Assembly: GCA_933228675.1 (NCBI GenBank)
Contig: OW121741.1
Span: forward strand, 81,199,919 to 81,263,918
Origin: Stomorhina lunata
Lineage: Eukaryota; Arthropoda; Insecta; Diptera; Rhiniidae
Reading direction: 5' to 3'
Length of the DNA stretch: 64,000 nucleotides
Both the position numbers and the translations under genes were made by a program. A model generated the notes under the pieces. It searched no databases, was not told the origin of the DNA, and saw only the letters and a list, made by a program, of their open reading frames with translations. Of this stretch, positions 11,075 through 22,976 are shown in pieces. Numbering within the stretch: the stretch's first letter is position 1; each line of letters opens with the position of its first letter.

Positions 11075-14000
11075 CACAGTGGTTTACGGACGCTTTTTTT
11101 TGGAAATAATTCCGTAACTTTTTAACGACTGGAGATATTTAAATGAAATTCGGCATGGTGATAGTCAAGGAGTATTCAAGTTGGTTTTCAAAAGCACTGG
11201 CCCATGCGGGGTCTGGAGAGTGATTGATGGACCTTCAAAGTTGGTCACCTCGGGTGTTCGACTTTTTTAAAAATTCGCCAAAAATCCATTTATGAATGGA
11301 TTGAAAAGAAATTTTAAACTTAAGTTCTCCTTCAGAAGGTCTACAAAAAATACGCTTACATGTGTAGGTTATCTCCTTTGGGTTTCGAGATATTTGGATG
11401 AAAAGGAATTTTTGGGTTGATTTTTTACCTATTTTTTTAAGCTTTTTTTGATCTGGTGGACGCATCTGAAGATCAAAAATTTTTTAAGAATATTCGTTAA
11501 AATTTTAACAAAATTCTTAATAATTTTTGTGCAAGTTGGTTATAGATATCTTCTTTCGTTTAAAAGTTAAAAATATTCAAAGTTGAAACTTAAAAAAAAT
11601 TTCGCTTTTTTGTGAGTTTTTCCCTAAAAGATAGCTATATTTTTTCACTAATAAAAAAATATTTTCTTAAGAAACATAAAAATATTTTTAAAGTTTTTAA
11701 AAGAAAACATAATGAGAATGCTTATAAATCAAATTTCTTGCTAATTGGACTTTTGGTCCTCGCACATGCCCTCTCCAAAAAATGCCAATTTGTAAAAAAA
11801 AATTTTGGTTTAAATAAAAATTTCTCAAAAGGCAAAGCACCGATTTGAAAAAAATAATAATGTCCATATTTTCTAATATATCTTTTATTGATTGGAAAAG
11901 TTTTTTCTGAAACGAGCTGCAAATAGAGTCAGTGTTGCCATTTTTGTAAAAAAACTCATTTTTTGAAACCCTTTTTTCCCGAGTTGGGAATTGGGGAATT
12001 TTTTAGTTAAAATTGGGAATTTTTTTTAGTCTATTGCTTTTATATCTTATTGGTTTACATGACTACAAATTTTCATTGAGATATCTTTATCTATGTCATT
12101 TCTACAAAATATCAAAAATTGAAATTATTTTCCTTTTAAAAGTAGAAAAATAATATTTTTTTGTTTTACGATACAAAGTGTAAAAATATTAACTCACTTA
12201 AAAAAGATTTTTAATTGGTGTTCATCTCCTGGACTTTCCCGATCCAATGATACTAAACACGTGTATCAAGCTTCAATACATAGCCTTTAAAAGCTCTTAA
12301 AACTATGCCTCCCATAGCATTTTTAAGCTAAATATTGGAGTATTGGAGAGTAATGTGTGCAAATAAAGTTAATGGTGCACAGTGGTATTAACTCTGCAAT
12401 TTCTAAACTACTAGACGGATTTTGACAAAATTTGGAACGTCAATAGAAGAGGTGTGAGGCTTTTAGATCAATGTTTAAGAACGTATTTGTCGGTAGCACA
12501 GTGGGCTCTACAGTGGGCCAAAGTTGCCTACCTCGGGTATATAAAACATTTGGGGGCGTATAACTTTCCTCAATTGGGTCCGATCTAAAAGATTTTTACG
12601 TTTTCGAAAACTTCTTAAAAAAATTAAGAAAAAAACATGCTTACTTTACTACCTTATCTCTTATAGTTTAAGAGATAATTGAATCCAAAATTTTTTTTTT
12701 GCTTTTTATGGTATGTCTTCTGTCCTTTTTTGGCCTATTTGTCTTTTCTTGTACTACGTTAAATTTTTAAAAAAATACTGCAAGATTGCTGATAAATTTT
12801 TAAATGAACTGGAAGAAACAAGTTCTTTATTATGTAAACTTAATAACACAGAAAAATTCTTCAAAGTTTGTGTACCGAAAAAAGCCTGAATTTTTTTTTT
12901 TTTCAAAAAAGTAATATTATTTTTTCAATATTTTTGAAAAATTTTTTCAAAGACTCAATTCGTTTTTTAAATTTTTTAAAAGGCTGGACTTGAGGGATCA
13001 GTATAAACTATATTTCTAAAAATTTTGGACATGCACCCTACAACCAGCGGTAGTCGAAAATCAGCCATTTTTTAACAAAACTTGTGTTGTTTGTGACTGT
13101 AAAAAAATTGTTTATTTTATCTCAAAACTTTTTTTTTAACAAAATTGTATTTAGTATAATGTTTTTAATATCTGTGCAAAAATCTGATAGAGCCCGGCGA
13201 TTAATCGGGTCACACGGGCCGGTTTTCTAAAAAAAACTCAAATTTGCGAAAAGCATACTCTTCTGTATTCAAAAATGTTCATTTAAATTTCAGAACTTGT
13301 TCCGAAATTTATATTTCTGATTTTCGCATACACAGGTCCATACTATGTACAAAAATAGTCGTAATACCTTGTTTAGTTTTAGAGATTTTTGCGAAAAATT
13401 ACAAAGTAATGTTAAAATATTATACTAAAATTTTATGGAGTCAAATATCTCTTAAACTATATGAGATGAGGTAGTAAAGTAAGCATGTTTTTTTCTTAAT
13501 TTTTTTAAGAAGTTTTCGAAAACGTAAAAATCTTTTAGATCGGACCCAATTGAGGAAAGTTATACGCCCCCAAATGTTTTATATACCCGAGGTAGGCAAC
13601 TTTGGCCCACTGTAGAGCCCACTGTGCTACCGACAAAAACGTTCTTAAAAATTGATCTAAAAGCCTCACACCTCTACTATTGACGTTCCAAATTTTGTCA
13701 AAATCCGTCCAGTAGTTTAGAAATTGCAGAGTTAATACCACTGTGCACCATTAACTTTATTTGCACACATTACTCTCCAATACTCCAATATTTAGCTTAA
13801 AAATGATATGGGAGGCAAAGTTTTCAGAGCATTTATAGGCTATGTATTGAAGCTTGATTCACGTGTTTAGTATCATTGGATCGAGAAAGTCCAGGAGATG
13901 AACATTAATTAAAAATCTTTTTTAAGTGAGTTAATATTTTTACACTTTGTATCGTAAAACAAAAAAATATTATTTTTCTACTTTTAGAAGGAAAATAATT

Positions 14001-15048
14001 TCAATTTTTGATATTTTGTAGAAATGACATAGATGAAGATATCTCAATGAAAATTTGTAGTCATGTAGACCATTAAGATCTAAAAGCAATAGACTAAACA
14101 AAATTTGCAATTTTAACTAAAAAATTCCCCAATTCCCAACTCGGGAAAAAAGGGTTTCAAAAAATGAGTTTTTTTTACAAAAATGGCAACACTGACTCTA
14201 TTTGCAGCTCGTTTCAGAAAAAACTTTTCCAATCAATAAAAGATATATTAGAAAATATGGACATTCTTATTTTTTTCAAATCGGTGCTTTGCCTTTTGAG
14301 AAATTTTTATTTAAACCAAAATTTTTTTTTACAAATTGGCATTTTTTGGAGGGGGCATGTGCGAGGACCAAAAGTTCTATTAGCAAGAAATTTGTTTTAT
14401 ACGCATTCTCATTATGTTTTCTTTTAAAAACTTTAAAAATATTTTTATGTTTCTTAAGAAAATATTTTTTTATTAGTGAAAAAATATAGCTATCTTTTAG
14501 GGAAAAACTCACAAAAAAGCAAAATTTTTTTTAAGTTTCAACTTTGAATATTTTTAACTTTTAAACGAAAGAAGATATCTATAACCAACTTGCACAAAAA
14601 TTATTTAGAATTTTGTTACAATTTTAAGGACTATTCTTAAAAAATTTTTGATCTTCAGATGCGTCCACCAGATCAAAAAAAGCTTAAAAAAATAGGTAAA
14701 AAATCAACCCAAAAATTCCTTTTATCCAAATATCTCGAAACCCAAAGGAGATAACCTACACATGTGAGCGTATTTTTTGTAGACCTTCTGAAGGAAAACT
14801 TAAGTTTAAAATTTCTTTTCAATCCATTCATAAATGGATTTTTGGCGAATTTTTAAAAAGGTCGAACACCCGAGGTGACCAACTTTGAAGGTCCATCAAG
14901 CACTCTCCCGATCCCTCATGGCCCAGTGCTTTTGAAAACCAACTCGAATACTCCTTGACTATCACCATGCCAAATTTCATTTAAATATCTCCAATCGTTC
15001 AAAAGTTACAGAATTATTTCCAAAAAAAAGCGTCCGTAAACCACTGTG
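11075..15048. mobile_element. Transib-like giant foldback element (CACAGTG tips, 5-bp duplication)
   Basis: Arms 11075-about 12690 and about 13430-15048 are inverted copies of about 1.6 kb around a ~740-bp centre. The tips are CACAGTGGTTTACGGACGC and its complement. The element is flanked by the 5-bp duplication CGATG, and the host DINE-like unit supplies the empty site. Established for Transib transposases (relatives of RAG1): 5-bp duplications, a preference for G/C-rich targets, and TIRs beginning with a CAC-type heptamer; CACAGTG is also the consensus RAG recombination-signal heptamer. No transposase frame survives, so the class rests on tips and duplication. The 78-codon frames in each arm are mirror copies and probably not genes. 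Confidence 0.75.
12378..13745. repeat. Inner CACAGTGG-bounded inverted unit nested in the foldback
   Basis: A second pair of CACAGTGGTATTAACTCTGC tips points inwards at 12378 and 13745, inside the arms of the larger element and symmetric about the same centre. The flanking bases (GGTG and CACC) are simply the mirror image of the arms, not a duplication. The element therefore has two concentric sets of Transib-like tips: 3974 bp outer, 1368 bp inner. Confidence 0.7.
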
Positions 15049-15545
15049 CGATGTCCGTCCGTCCATCCGTCCGTCTGGCTGGCTGGACCCCATGTAAACC
15101 TTGTAATCAAACTACAGGTCGCAATTCTAAAGATAATTTAATGAAATTTGGCACAGATCATTTTTTTGATAATGGGACCATGAAATTCGTCAAAATCGGT
15201 CCATTATTTATGGTACCTCCCATAGGTCCCACTTCCCGGAATTGATATATTGGCCACAAAAATCAATATTTTTTCATGAAATTTAAAACAAATACTGCCT
15301 ATGTAAACTTAAATCACTGTACCAAATTTCGTTGAAATCGGTCCACATTTGACCATAGCTCCCATACAAACTCTTCTGTCAAAACGCACTAAATGAGACA
15401 AAAAATCATTAAAACGCTCGTAAATCTGAAGATAATGAGAATTTTGAGTTTATTTTTCGCATACATAATTTTTGTAACAACTGTAAACAATTTACTGAAT
15501 TTCGAGATAATCGGTCCACATTTGACCCTAGCTCTCATTGGGAAG

Positions 15546-16239
15546 TAAATTATGGAGAAAAACTGAAAAAAATATTTTTGAACGCTGCTAGTGGATTGCA
15601 ATTTCTCTCCCGCCACAGGACGTCATCAGCACTTTTCAAAATTAATAATTTGAAAATTAAATGAACTCAAGCCTGATGAAACCTAATTTTTCATAAAATA
15701 TTGTATTTAGATTTTATGTTGAGAAATTCTCTGAATAAAATGAATAAATTCAAAACAATTTAAAATAAGGGTTTATTTGATACATATTTTTGTGCTAAAT
15801 TTCATTTGAATGACATTAGATTCCACAGATAAATTTACAATTTTTTAATCATTGAAATTTTGTTATAGTTTTCATCGAAATTGTTTTATCATTGCGCCTT
15901 TTTTCATGAGAAATTCTCTTGAACCTTTAACTGTAACATCTGTATTTATAGACAGTTTTTTTTTTTTTTTTTGTTCAATTTGTACAAACAAATTAAACGA
16001 AAAAGTTTAAATTAATTGATTTGCTCATTTTGATAATTTTTAAATTGATCTCAAGGCCAAATTAAATCGTCACTTTAGGCATTTGGCAATGCGATGACAA
16101 CAAACTGAGAGGCGTCATTACTTGATTTAAGGGAGGAATGATTGAAAGTGTCTTTTAAAATAGATACGACGATTAAATTTAAAATGAAATGACAAAAAGA
16201 TTGAACCATTATTATTATATCTACCCTACACCATCATTG
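15546..16239. other. AT-rich stretch, no gene seen
   Basis: No recognisable frame or repeat, apart from a poly-T run near 15957. Confidence 0.5.
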
Positions 16240-16520
16240 AGACAGAACACACACAGAAATATTTGACTGTGACCCATTAGTAAGTAACATTCCCAAGTCA
16301 ATGTATACTTATTATTATAGTACAGGTCGCACTTTTTAAAATTTGGCAAACGTTTGCTTTTTTTTAAATTTGCGTTAGTAGAGGGACCATCGCTATTGGA
16401 ATTAACTTCCCGATATTGAGATTTTGGCCTCAAATTTCAGTAAATTTCTACGAAATGAATGAGAAATTTTGCAGAAATCACTGTTGCAATCGGTCCATAT
16501 TTGACTAAAATCCGTCATAA
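16240..16520 (+). repeat. Decayed DINE-like fragment
   Basis: ACAGGTCGCA at about 16322, GGGACCAT at about 16381, GATATTGAGATTTTGGCC and CAATCGGTCCATATTTGAC occur in the order found in the intact DINE-like units, with many substitutions. Both ends are lost. Confidence 0.55.
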
Positions 16521-16544
16521 ACATTAAAAAGTAGCAAAAAATTT

Positions 16545-16860
16545 GAAACTTGACCATCAAACTATTTCCAATGCCACTAAACGGTATAAGGAATTTCTAT
16601 GCATTGAAAGAAAACCTGGATCAAAAAGGCTCAAGGAATATTGGTAAGGCAAAAAAAGTCCAGCAGCAACTCTTTCGGAAAGCGCCTAACCAAATAATCT
16701 ATTATAAAAAGATATTGCATTTCCATACATTGACTTGCCGCTTGGTCGTTTTGAGAAATCGAATAAAAAAGAGATTACTCTAATTCGGAAAGAACTAATG
16801 AAGACGAGTATCCAATTGCAGAAAGCTAAGGCACACACACGTGCAAATGCAATAAATATA
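16545..16860 (+). pseudogene. Possible N-terminal helix-turn-helix relic of a Tc1-like transposase
   Basis: By switching frames twice one can read KRYKEFLCIERKPGSKR, then KAKKVQQQLFRKAPNQ, then LPLGRFEKSNKKEI. The block "R(F/Y)KE....ERKPGS.R" followed by a lysine-rich helix resembles the start of Tc1-type transposases, where paired-like HTH motifs bind the TIRs. No DDE catalytic block follows. The match is short and frame-broken, so it could be chance. Confidence 0.25.
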
Positions 16861-16946
16861 AATTTATTAAATACAGATAGAGAAAATATCTATAAAATGG
16901 GTTTAATCGCTGAAATATTGAAAAACACAACGAAAATGAACTAAAA

Positions 16947-16997
16947 TAAATAAAATGGACAAATAAATAAAATGGACAAATAAATAAAATGGACAAA
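16947..16997 (+). repeat. 17-bp repeat, three exact copies
   Basis: TAAATAAAATGGACAAA is repeated at 16947, 16964 and 16981 with no spacer. Confidence 0.95.
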
Positions 16998-17009
16998 TGA
17001 CCCAAAAAA

Positions 17010-17935
17010 TTTCGCAATGAAAAATTTTCCACCGAAAAAATTTCATAACAAACAATTTTCTATAGAAAAAATTTCATAATGAAAAATTTTCTGTAGGAAA
17101 AATTTTATAATAAAAAATTTTCTATAAAAAAATTTTATAATAAACAATTTTCTATAGAAAAAAATTTCATAGCAAAAAATTTTCTGTAGAAAATATTTCT
17201 ATAGAAAAATTTCATAATGAAAAATTATCTATAAAAAAATTGCCTACTGAAAAAATTTCTGTAGAAAAAATTTCATAATGAAAAATTTTCTATAAAAAAA
17301 TTTAATTATGAAAAACTATCTATAAAAAAATTTTCTATAAAAAAAATTTTATAATGAAAAATTTTATAAAAAAAATTTCATATTGAAACATTTTCTATAA
17401 AAAACTGCATAATGAAAAGTTTTCTTTAGAAACCAAAAATGTTCTATATAAAAAATTTCACAATAAAAAATTTTCCATAGAAAAAATTTTACAATAAAAA
17501 ATTTTCTACAGAAAAAAATTCATAATATCAAATTTTCTATAGACAAAATTAATAATGAAAAACTTTCTATGGAAAAAAAACTCATAATGAAAAATTTTCT
17601 ATAGAAAAGAATTACCTACAGAAAAAATTCATAATGAAAAATTTTCTATAGAAATAATTTTATAATGAAAAATTTTTTATAGAAAAAATTTCCTAATGAA
17701 AAAATTTCTATAGAAAAAAAACTCGTAACGAAAAATTTTCTATAAAAACAAATTCACAATGAAAAATTTCCTATACAAAAAATTTTACAGTGAAAAATTT
17801 TCTATAGAAAAAAATTTATAATGAAAAATTTTCGATAGAACAAATTTCATATTGAAAATTTTTCCATAGAAAAAATTTCATATTGAAAAATGTTCTACTG
17901 CAAACAATTTTATAATGAATAATTTTCTAAAGAAA
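17010..17935 (+). repeat. ~31-bp AT minisatellite (~0.9 kb)
   Basis: Units of the form AATTTCATAATGAAAAATTT followed by TCTATAGAAAA repeat about 29 times with substitutions and small indels. The TTTTCTATAGAAAA and AAATTT parts are near-palindromic, so single strands could form many small hairpins. It abuts the 5' side of the following Helitron-like element. Confidence 0.85.
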
Positions 17936-17989
17936 AGATGTATATTTATATGCTTTTCATTGTTTTTTTATCCACTTTTATTTCATTTA

Positions 17990-19940
17990 TTTATTTCGAA
18001 AATGGCTCTATCGATTTTGATAAAATTTAGACGGTGGGTACCTTTTTTGACGTATATATCGAGTAAGAAGGGACTTTTGAAAATTTTCCTGCAAAAGAGG
18101 TAAACGGGTAAAAAGGGGAAAAAATCTAAAACGTTGTATTTTTTAAACTAATAGGTATAGAAACAAAACTTGAATTACATTTTGAATAGATATAAAATAA
18201 GCGAACAGGTGCTTGGTACTTTTCTGAAACTATACCCGACAGGGGGTAAAAAAAGGATATAGATAGATTTTTTGTTATATCTGTTAACCTACTCTTATCT
18301 TTTGAACTAAAGAATATAGAAAGGAACTTTGTACTGCAACCAATAGATGTGAAGAAAATATTGAATACGTATTTGGTACTTTTTTGATTTCGGGGGCCAA
18401 AATGGGTAAAAAGGGATAAAATGATATCTAAACACCGCATAAAGTAATATTGATAGGAACACTATATTAACAGCTTTTTTATAAAATGTACCGAATTCCA
18501 TTGGTCTAAAGAAGTAACAGATATGCATATGGAACTTTTTTTGAAATAAGGGGATAAAAAAGGGGACAAAATTAGTAATGTTATAATTTTATAAACAAAA
18601 GAATGTTTATCTGTCTGTATGTTCTTTATAGAATAGTAAACTATGCGTTCCATCATGTTATGCTCTTTAGCGAAGATGTTGCGGATAAGCCTGAGAAAGT
18701 TTTTAAATTGGTAAGACTAATTTCCGACAGGTGGCGCCACTGAAAATTACTCAAAGTGAGTTAAGTCTTAAGCTGTGTATTTGATCATGCTATGATCTTA
18801 AGCAAAGTTATTGCGCCTGAACAGACAAAGGTTTCTAAGTCAGTATGATCAATTTCCGACAGGTGGAGCCACTGAAAATTACTCAAAACGAATTAAATCG
18901 TAAACTGTACATTTGATCATGCTATGATCATTAGCAAAGTTGTTACGCATAAGCAGGCGAAAGTTTTTTAGTTGGTATGACAAATTTTCAGCAGGTGGCA
19001 GCACTGAAAATTACTCAAAGTGAGCTATGTCGTAAACTGTGTGTTTGATCATGCTATGATCTTTAGCAAAGTTGTTGCACATGAGTGAACGAAGCTTCTT
19101 CAGTTGGTATGCACAAATTTCGACAGATGGCGCCACCGAAACTACTCAAAATTAATTAAATCGTAAACTGTGCATTTGATCATTTTATGATCATTAGCAA
19201 AGTTTTTACGCATTTGCAGGCGGAGGTTTTTTAATTGGTATGACCAACTTTCAACAGGTGGCAGCACTGAAAATTACTCAAAGTGAATTAAATCGTAAAC
19301 TGTGCATTTAATTATGCTATGATCATTAGCAAAGTTGTTACGCATAAGCAAGCGAAGGTTTCTAAGTTGGTATGACTAATCTCCGACAGGTGGCGCTACT
19401 GAAAATTACTTAAAGTGAATTAAATAGTAAACTGTGCATTTGATCATGCTCTGATCTTCAGCAAAGTTGTTGCACATGAGTGAACGAAGGTTTCTCAGTT
19501 GGTATGCACAAATTTCGACAGATGGCGCCACTGAAATTACTCAAAATTAATGAAATCGTAAACTGTGCATTTAATTATGCTATGATCATTAGCAAAGTTG
19601 TTACGCATAAGCAGACGAAGGTTTCTAAGTTGGTATACCAATTTTCAACAGGTGGCAGCACTGAAAATTACTCAAAGTGAATTATATATAATAGATGGCG
19701 CCACCTAAAATTGTTAAAAATTAATTGAATCGTAAGCTATGCATTTGATTATGTAATAATCTTGAGCAAAGTTGTTGTACATTAGCCGATGAAGGTTTTG
19801 AAGTTGATTAAACGCCCGACAGATGGCGCGACTGAAAATTAATCAAAATAAATAAAGGTAAACTATGCATTTGAAAGTCAATAAAATGATTCAAAACTAA
19901 TTGGATATTTGTGTTATGTCTTTTCTTTAACTATTTTTTA
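17990..19940 (+). mobile_element. Helitron-like element with 132-bp internal repeats (copy H1)
   Basis: It begins with TTTCGAAAATGGCTCTATCG, then a segment rich in GGTAAAAAGGGGAAAAAAT and GGTACTTTTTTGA motifs, then an array of about 132-bp repeats. The same order is seen at 32018-33478, 42296-42945 (array deleted) and, reversed, 60438-61990. The other copies end in a CCGAGCAAGGCTCGG hairpin, which this copy lacks, so its 3' end is truncated near 19940. Hairpin-ended, non-coding and without a TIR pair, it fits a non-autonomous Helitron-like family; the class is inferred. Confidence 0.6.
18650..19870 (+). repeat. Array of ~132-bp repeats containing a GATCAT..ATGATC dyad
   Basis: The dyad GATCATGCTATGATC or a variant recurs at about 18783, 18914, 19047, 19177, 19313, 19445 and 19575, about 132 bp apart, with decayed units on either side. 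Each unit also carries TTAGCAAAGTTGTT, a CGACAGGTGGCGCCACTGAA block and TTAAATCGTAAACTGTGCAT. The 66-codon frame at 19480-19680 is array sequence. Confidence 0.85.
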
Positions 19941-21624
19941 TGTGATGAGGAGGAAGATTCCATTTAACATCTTCTCTGCACTTCTCCTGAACTGTCATAT
20001 AGTATAGAACTAACTCTGGGTTATTGTTACTTAAAAGACCAAGGCGATCCAGCTAATGTATATAATAACCGTCTGAAAAGCTTTGAAAAGCGATTCGAAT
20101 GGTTCGATAGTAGGAGTCAGTGCACTTTTCACAGGCTTCCTTAAAAACATAAATGAGTAGTAGTTTAACTTACTTTGGTTACCAGACTGCCACTTTAAAC
20201 TAATTTATTTAAAGCTTTGAAACGAGACTTGTGTGATTGAGACTTGTATATAATTAAAAACTCTGACGTTTAAGATCCATGACAGCAACTCCGACTATCT
20301 AGAGACCGGCTGTTGCAGCTAAGACTATGAACAAACTAAGGGCTAAAAATCCGACTATGACAATGCCTCAATACCCAAAAATTCATATTTAACGAAATAA
20401 TTTGATTTTCAAAAATTTTAATTCCTCTGATTTAATATACCACAAAAATTACTACCACCCCCTTCCAATAAAAGCCATTAATTAAATATTTATAAAAAAA
20501 AAAGAAAACATAAACGAAAAATAATGTTTAAACATTATTTTCAAAGTAAATATTTACATGCAATAAACTACTAAAATTTCATTTCCTGTCCAAACAAAAA
20601 CCAAACGTTAACGAGAAAAAAAACTGTTTTCGTTGAACTGTTAAATGCGCTCAATGCCCGCCAGCGAAATAAAACGTGAAATTGCAATATATATATTTTT
20701 TTGTGTATTTTAAATTTATTTTTCGTTTATATTTTTCATAACCCGATTATTTTTTTTTTTCTGCAGCTCCAGCAAATATTTTTTAAAAGTCACTTATTGG
20801 TCTTTAGGAGGAAAATGTTAAAGAATAATGAATTTTTTGTGTTAAATAATACGAGTATTTAATACAATAAAAGAAAACCAATGAAAATGCCAAAATAAAA
20901 AAAAAAAAAAACGAAGAGGAAAATCACCCGCTGTTGTTGGTGAAAATCCCCTTAGGGTGATGAAAATTTAAGTTAAGGGAGTGAGAGTGCTACATTTGAA
21001 ATTCTGATAAATCTTTAATAGACTTATATTATTCATATATACACTTAAACACACTTTAAAGTTGGATTGCTACACAGACTATATACAGAGCCACGATTAA
21101 AACTCAGACTTTATACAGGATTTAAGAAATCAGATTATAAGCTTACCCAAGATTGCAAGCCAGACCGTCTTTAGATTCACAATATAATTACAAATATGTC
21201 ATATACAGGCACACGACCGCCCAGCTAGCAATTGGGAGATTGTTGATGACAATAAGAGTCTTTTGTAATTCGTTTAGATGATCAAAAACTGATCAGCTTG
21301 GTGATCAAAAAAATTAAAAGTAGCGCAAACAAATCTTGCGAAATGTAGTCATAATATAACTGTTTTTTGGTGATTAAAAAAGAACACAAAAAGACTCATA
21401 TATCATTATGGGCGATGTGGTTTAGTTTATTAGCACGTCGACTACTAAGCATAACATATCATATTCAGCCTGAGTTCGATCCTCGGTCTCGGCAACAACA
21501 GTTTCAGTAATTATTAACTTCATTGTTCTAAAAATAGATATGGGCAAATCCTGCGTGACGGTCGATACATTTATACGGATTTTGTTGTACTTAAATGTAT
21601 TCCATTGTTGTTCTACACTATATA
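19941..21624. other. AT-rich stretch, no gene seen
   Basis: No convincing coding frame was found. Long A and T runs (about 20740-20760 and 20898-20910) are present. I see no repeat shared with the rest of the window. Confidence 0.5.
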
Positions 21625-22895
21625 AAGGGTGGTTAAATTGTAAGGGCCGATGTTGAATGTGAACCACACCTAAACGCCAAGTTTTTTTCCGAATTCTATT
21701 TGACATTTCTCTATTTCAGACTTACTCAATTTGAACCATGGAGAGATACACAATCCAACAACGTGTTAAAGTTATCCAGACTTATTATGAAAATGGGCGT
21801 TCAAATCAAAATGCATATCGTGCACTTCGTGATTTTTTTGGTCAATTTGATCGTCCAAATGTGCATACAATCGCAAAAATCGTGGAAAAATTCGAGTAAA
21901 CCGAGTCTGTAGAAGATGTGAGAACACCAGTGCATGCTCGTACTGCAGAAAATATTGCTGCTGTTTGCGATAGTGTGGATGAAGAGCCGTCCACCTCAAC
22001 TCATCGTGGTGCCCAACAATTGCACCTCTCACGCTCGTCATTGATGAACATTATGCATTAAGACTTGCATTTACACGCTTACAAGGTGCAATTGGCTGAA
22101 AAACTAAAGCCTCTTGACCATTCCAAACGTCGTGAATGGGCAGAATTGTGACAAGAAATGGCAACAGTGGATGATCAATTTTCGAAGAAAATCATCTTCA
22201 GTGATGAGGCACATTTCACCTCAGTGGATTGGTCAATAAACAGAATGAGAATCCAAGAGTGATTGTCGAAAAACCAATGCACCCACAAAAAGTGACTGTT
22301 TGGTGCGGTTTATGGGCTGGCGGCATCATCGGACCGTATTTTTTTCCAAAATGAGGCCGGTCAGGCAGTTACTGTGAATGGTGTTCACTAACGTGAGATG
22401 ATAACGAACTTTTTATGGCCCGAATTGGAAGATATGGATGTGGACGATATGTGGTTTCAGCAGAACGGTGCCACTTGCCACACAGCTAACAATGGCTCTT
22501 TTGCGCAACAAATTCAATGGCCGTGTTATCTCACGTAATGGCGATGTCAAGTGGCCGCCAAGATCATGTGATTTGACACCGTTGGACTTTTTTCTTTGGG
22601 GTTTTTTGAAAGAAAAGGTGTACGTCGATAAGCCAACAACAATTCAAGAGCTAAAGGATGAGATAATTCGGCACAATAACGGCATAGAACCTCCATTATG
22701 CCTCAGGGTCATCGAAAATTTGGACCATCGGATGAAGGTGTGCCGCCGTGGTTGCGGCGCCCATTTGGCCGATATTTTGTTCCATACATAATTGAGTTAT
22801 ACCAATATATCATAATAAAATAAAATTACATAAATTTCCTAAATAGTTTGTGTTTTATTTAAAATCAACATCGGCCCTTAAATTTAACCACCCGA
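21625..22895 (+). mobile_element. DD41D (rosa-type) mariner, dead copy
   Basis: Ends of about 30 bp are inverted: GGGTGGTTAAATTGTAAGGG near 21627, and the complement of GGGTGGTTAAATTTAAGGG near 22893, both followed inward by CCGATGTTGA. TA flanks both ends (21623-21624 and 22896-22897), the target duplication of all Tc1/mariner elements. The interior is a single transposase pseudogene. Confidence 0.9.
21738..22791 (+). pseudogene. Mariner DD41D transposase, multiply broken
   Basis: A mariner transposase would bind the TIRs and cut and paste the element. The ATG at 21738 starts MERYTIQQRVKVIQTYYENG, the N-terminal HTH. In-frame stops occur at 21897 (TAA), 22059 (TAA) and 22149 (TGA). Frameshifts follow: one base is missing just after the first catalytic block IIFSDEAHF (about 22194-22220), and another shift lies before FLWPELEDMDVD. 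The second catalytic Asp is changed to Asn (codon AAC at 22464-22466, QQNGATCHTA instead of QQDGATCHTA). The third block, SCDLTPLDFFLWG, is intact and the frame ends at TAA 22789-22791. The protein is certainly inactive. A related, far better preserved copy is at 29701-30775. Confidence 0.92.
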
Positions 22896-22976
22896 TAGCT
22901 TTGCACAGATTTCAGAGAATATTAGCCCATCAATACATACTTCTTTTGGAGGAAAAAGATATTCGCTTTTAAAGTG

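Larger units (their letters stand above)
10965..15545 (+). mobile_element. DINE-like element, unit b, split by the CACAGTG foldback
   Basis: The 5' part (10965-11074) runs from the terminal dyad through ATCACTTTCTGAGTCG to TTTAGCGATG. The 3' part (15049-about 15545) resumes with CGATGTCCGTCCGTCC, then ACAGGTCGCAATTCTAAAG and AATCGGTCCACATTTGACC. Joined across the insertion, the order is the same as in the intact units at 24482 and 62509, so the 3974 bp between them are a later insertion. The unit loses its 3' hairpin at about 15545. Confidence 0.7.

Noticed and set aside
11612..14512. Near-identical 78-codon frames (MSFSLKDSYIF...) on both strands at 11612-11848 and 14512-14276
   Set aside because: They are the same sequence mirrored by the foldback arms, and opposite-strand frames overlap them. 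Lys/Phe/Asn-rich composition is expected of AT-rich DNA; no domain seen. Their near-identity reflects the inverted repeat, not selection.
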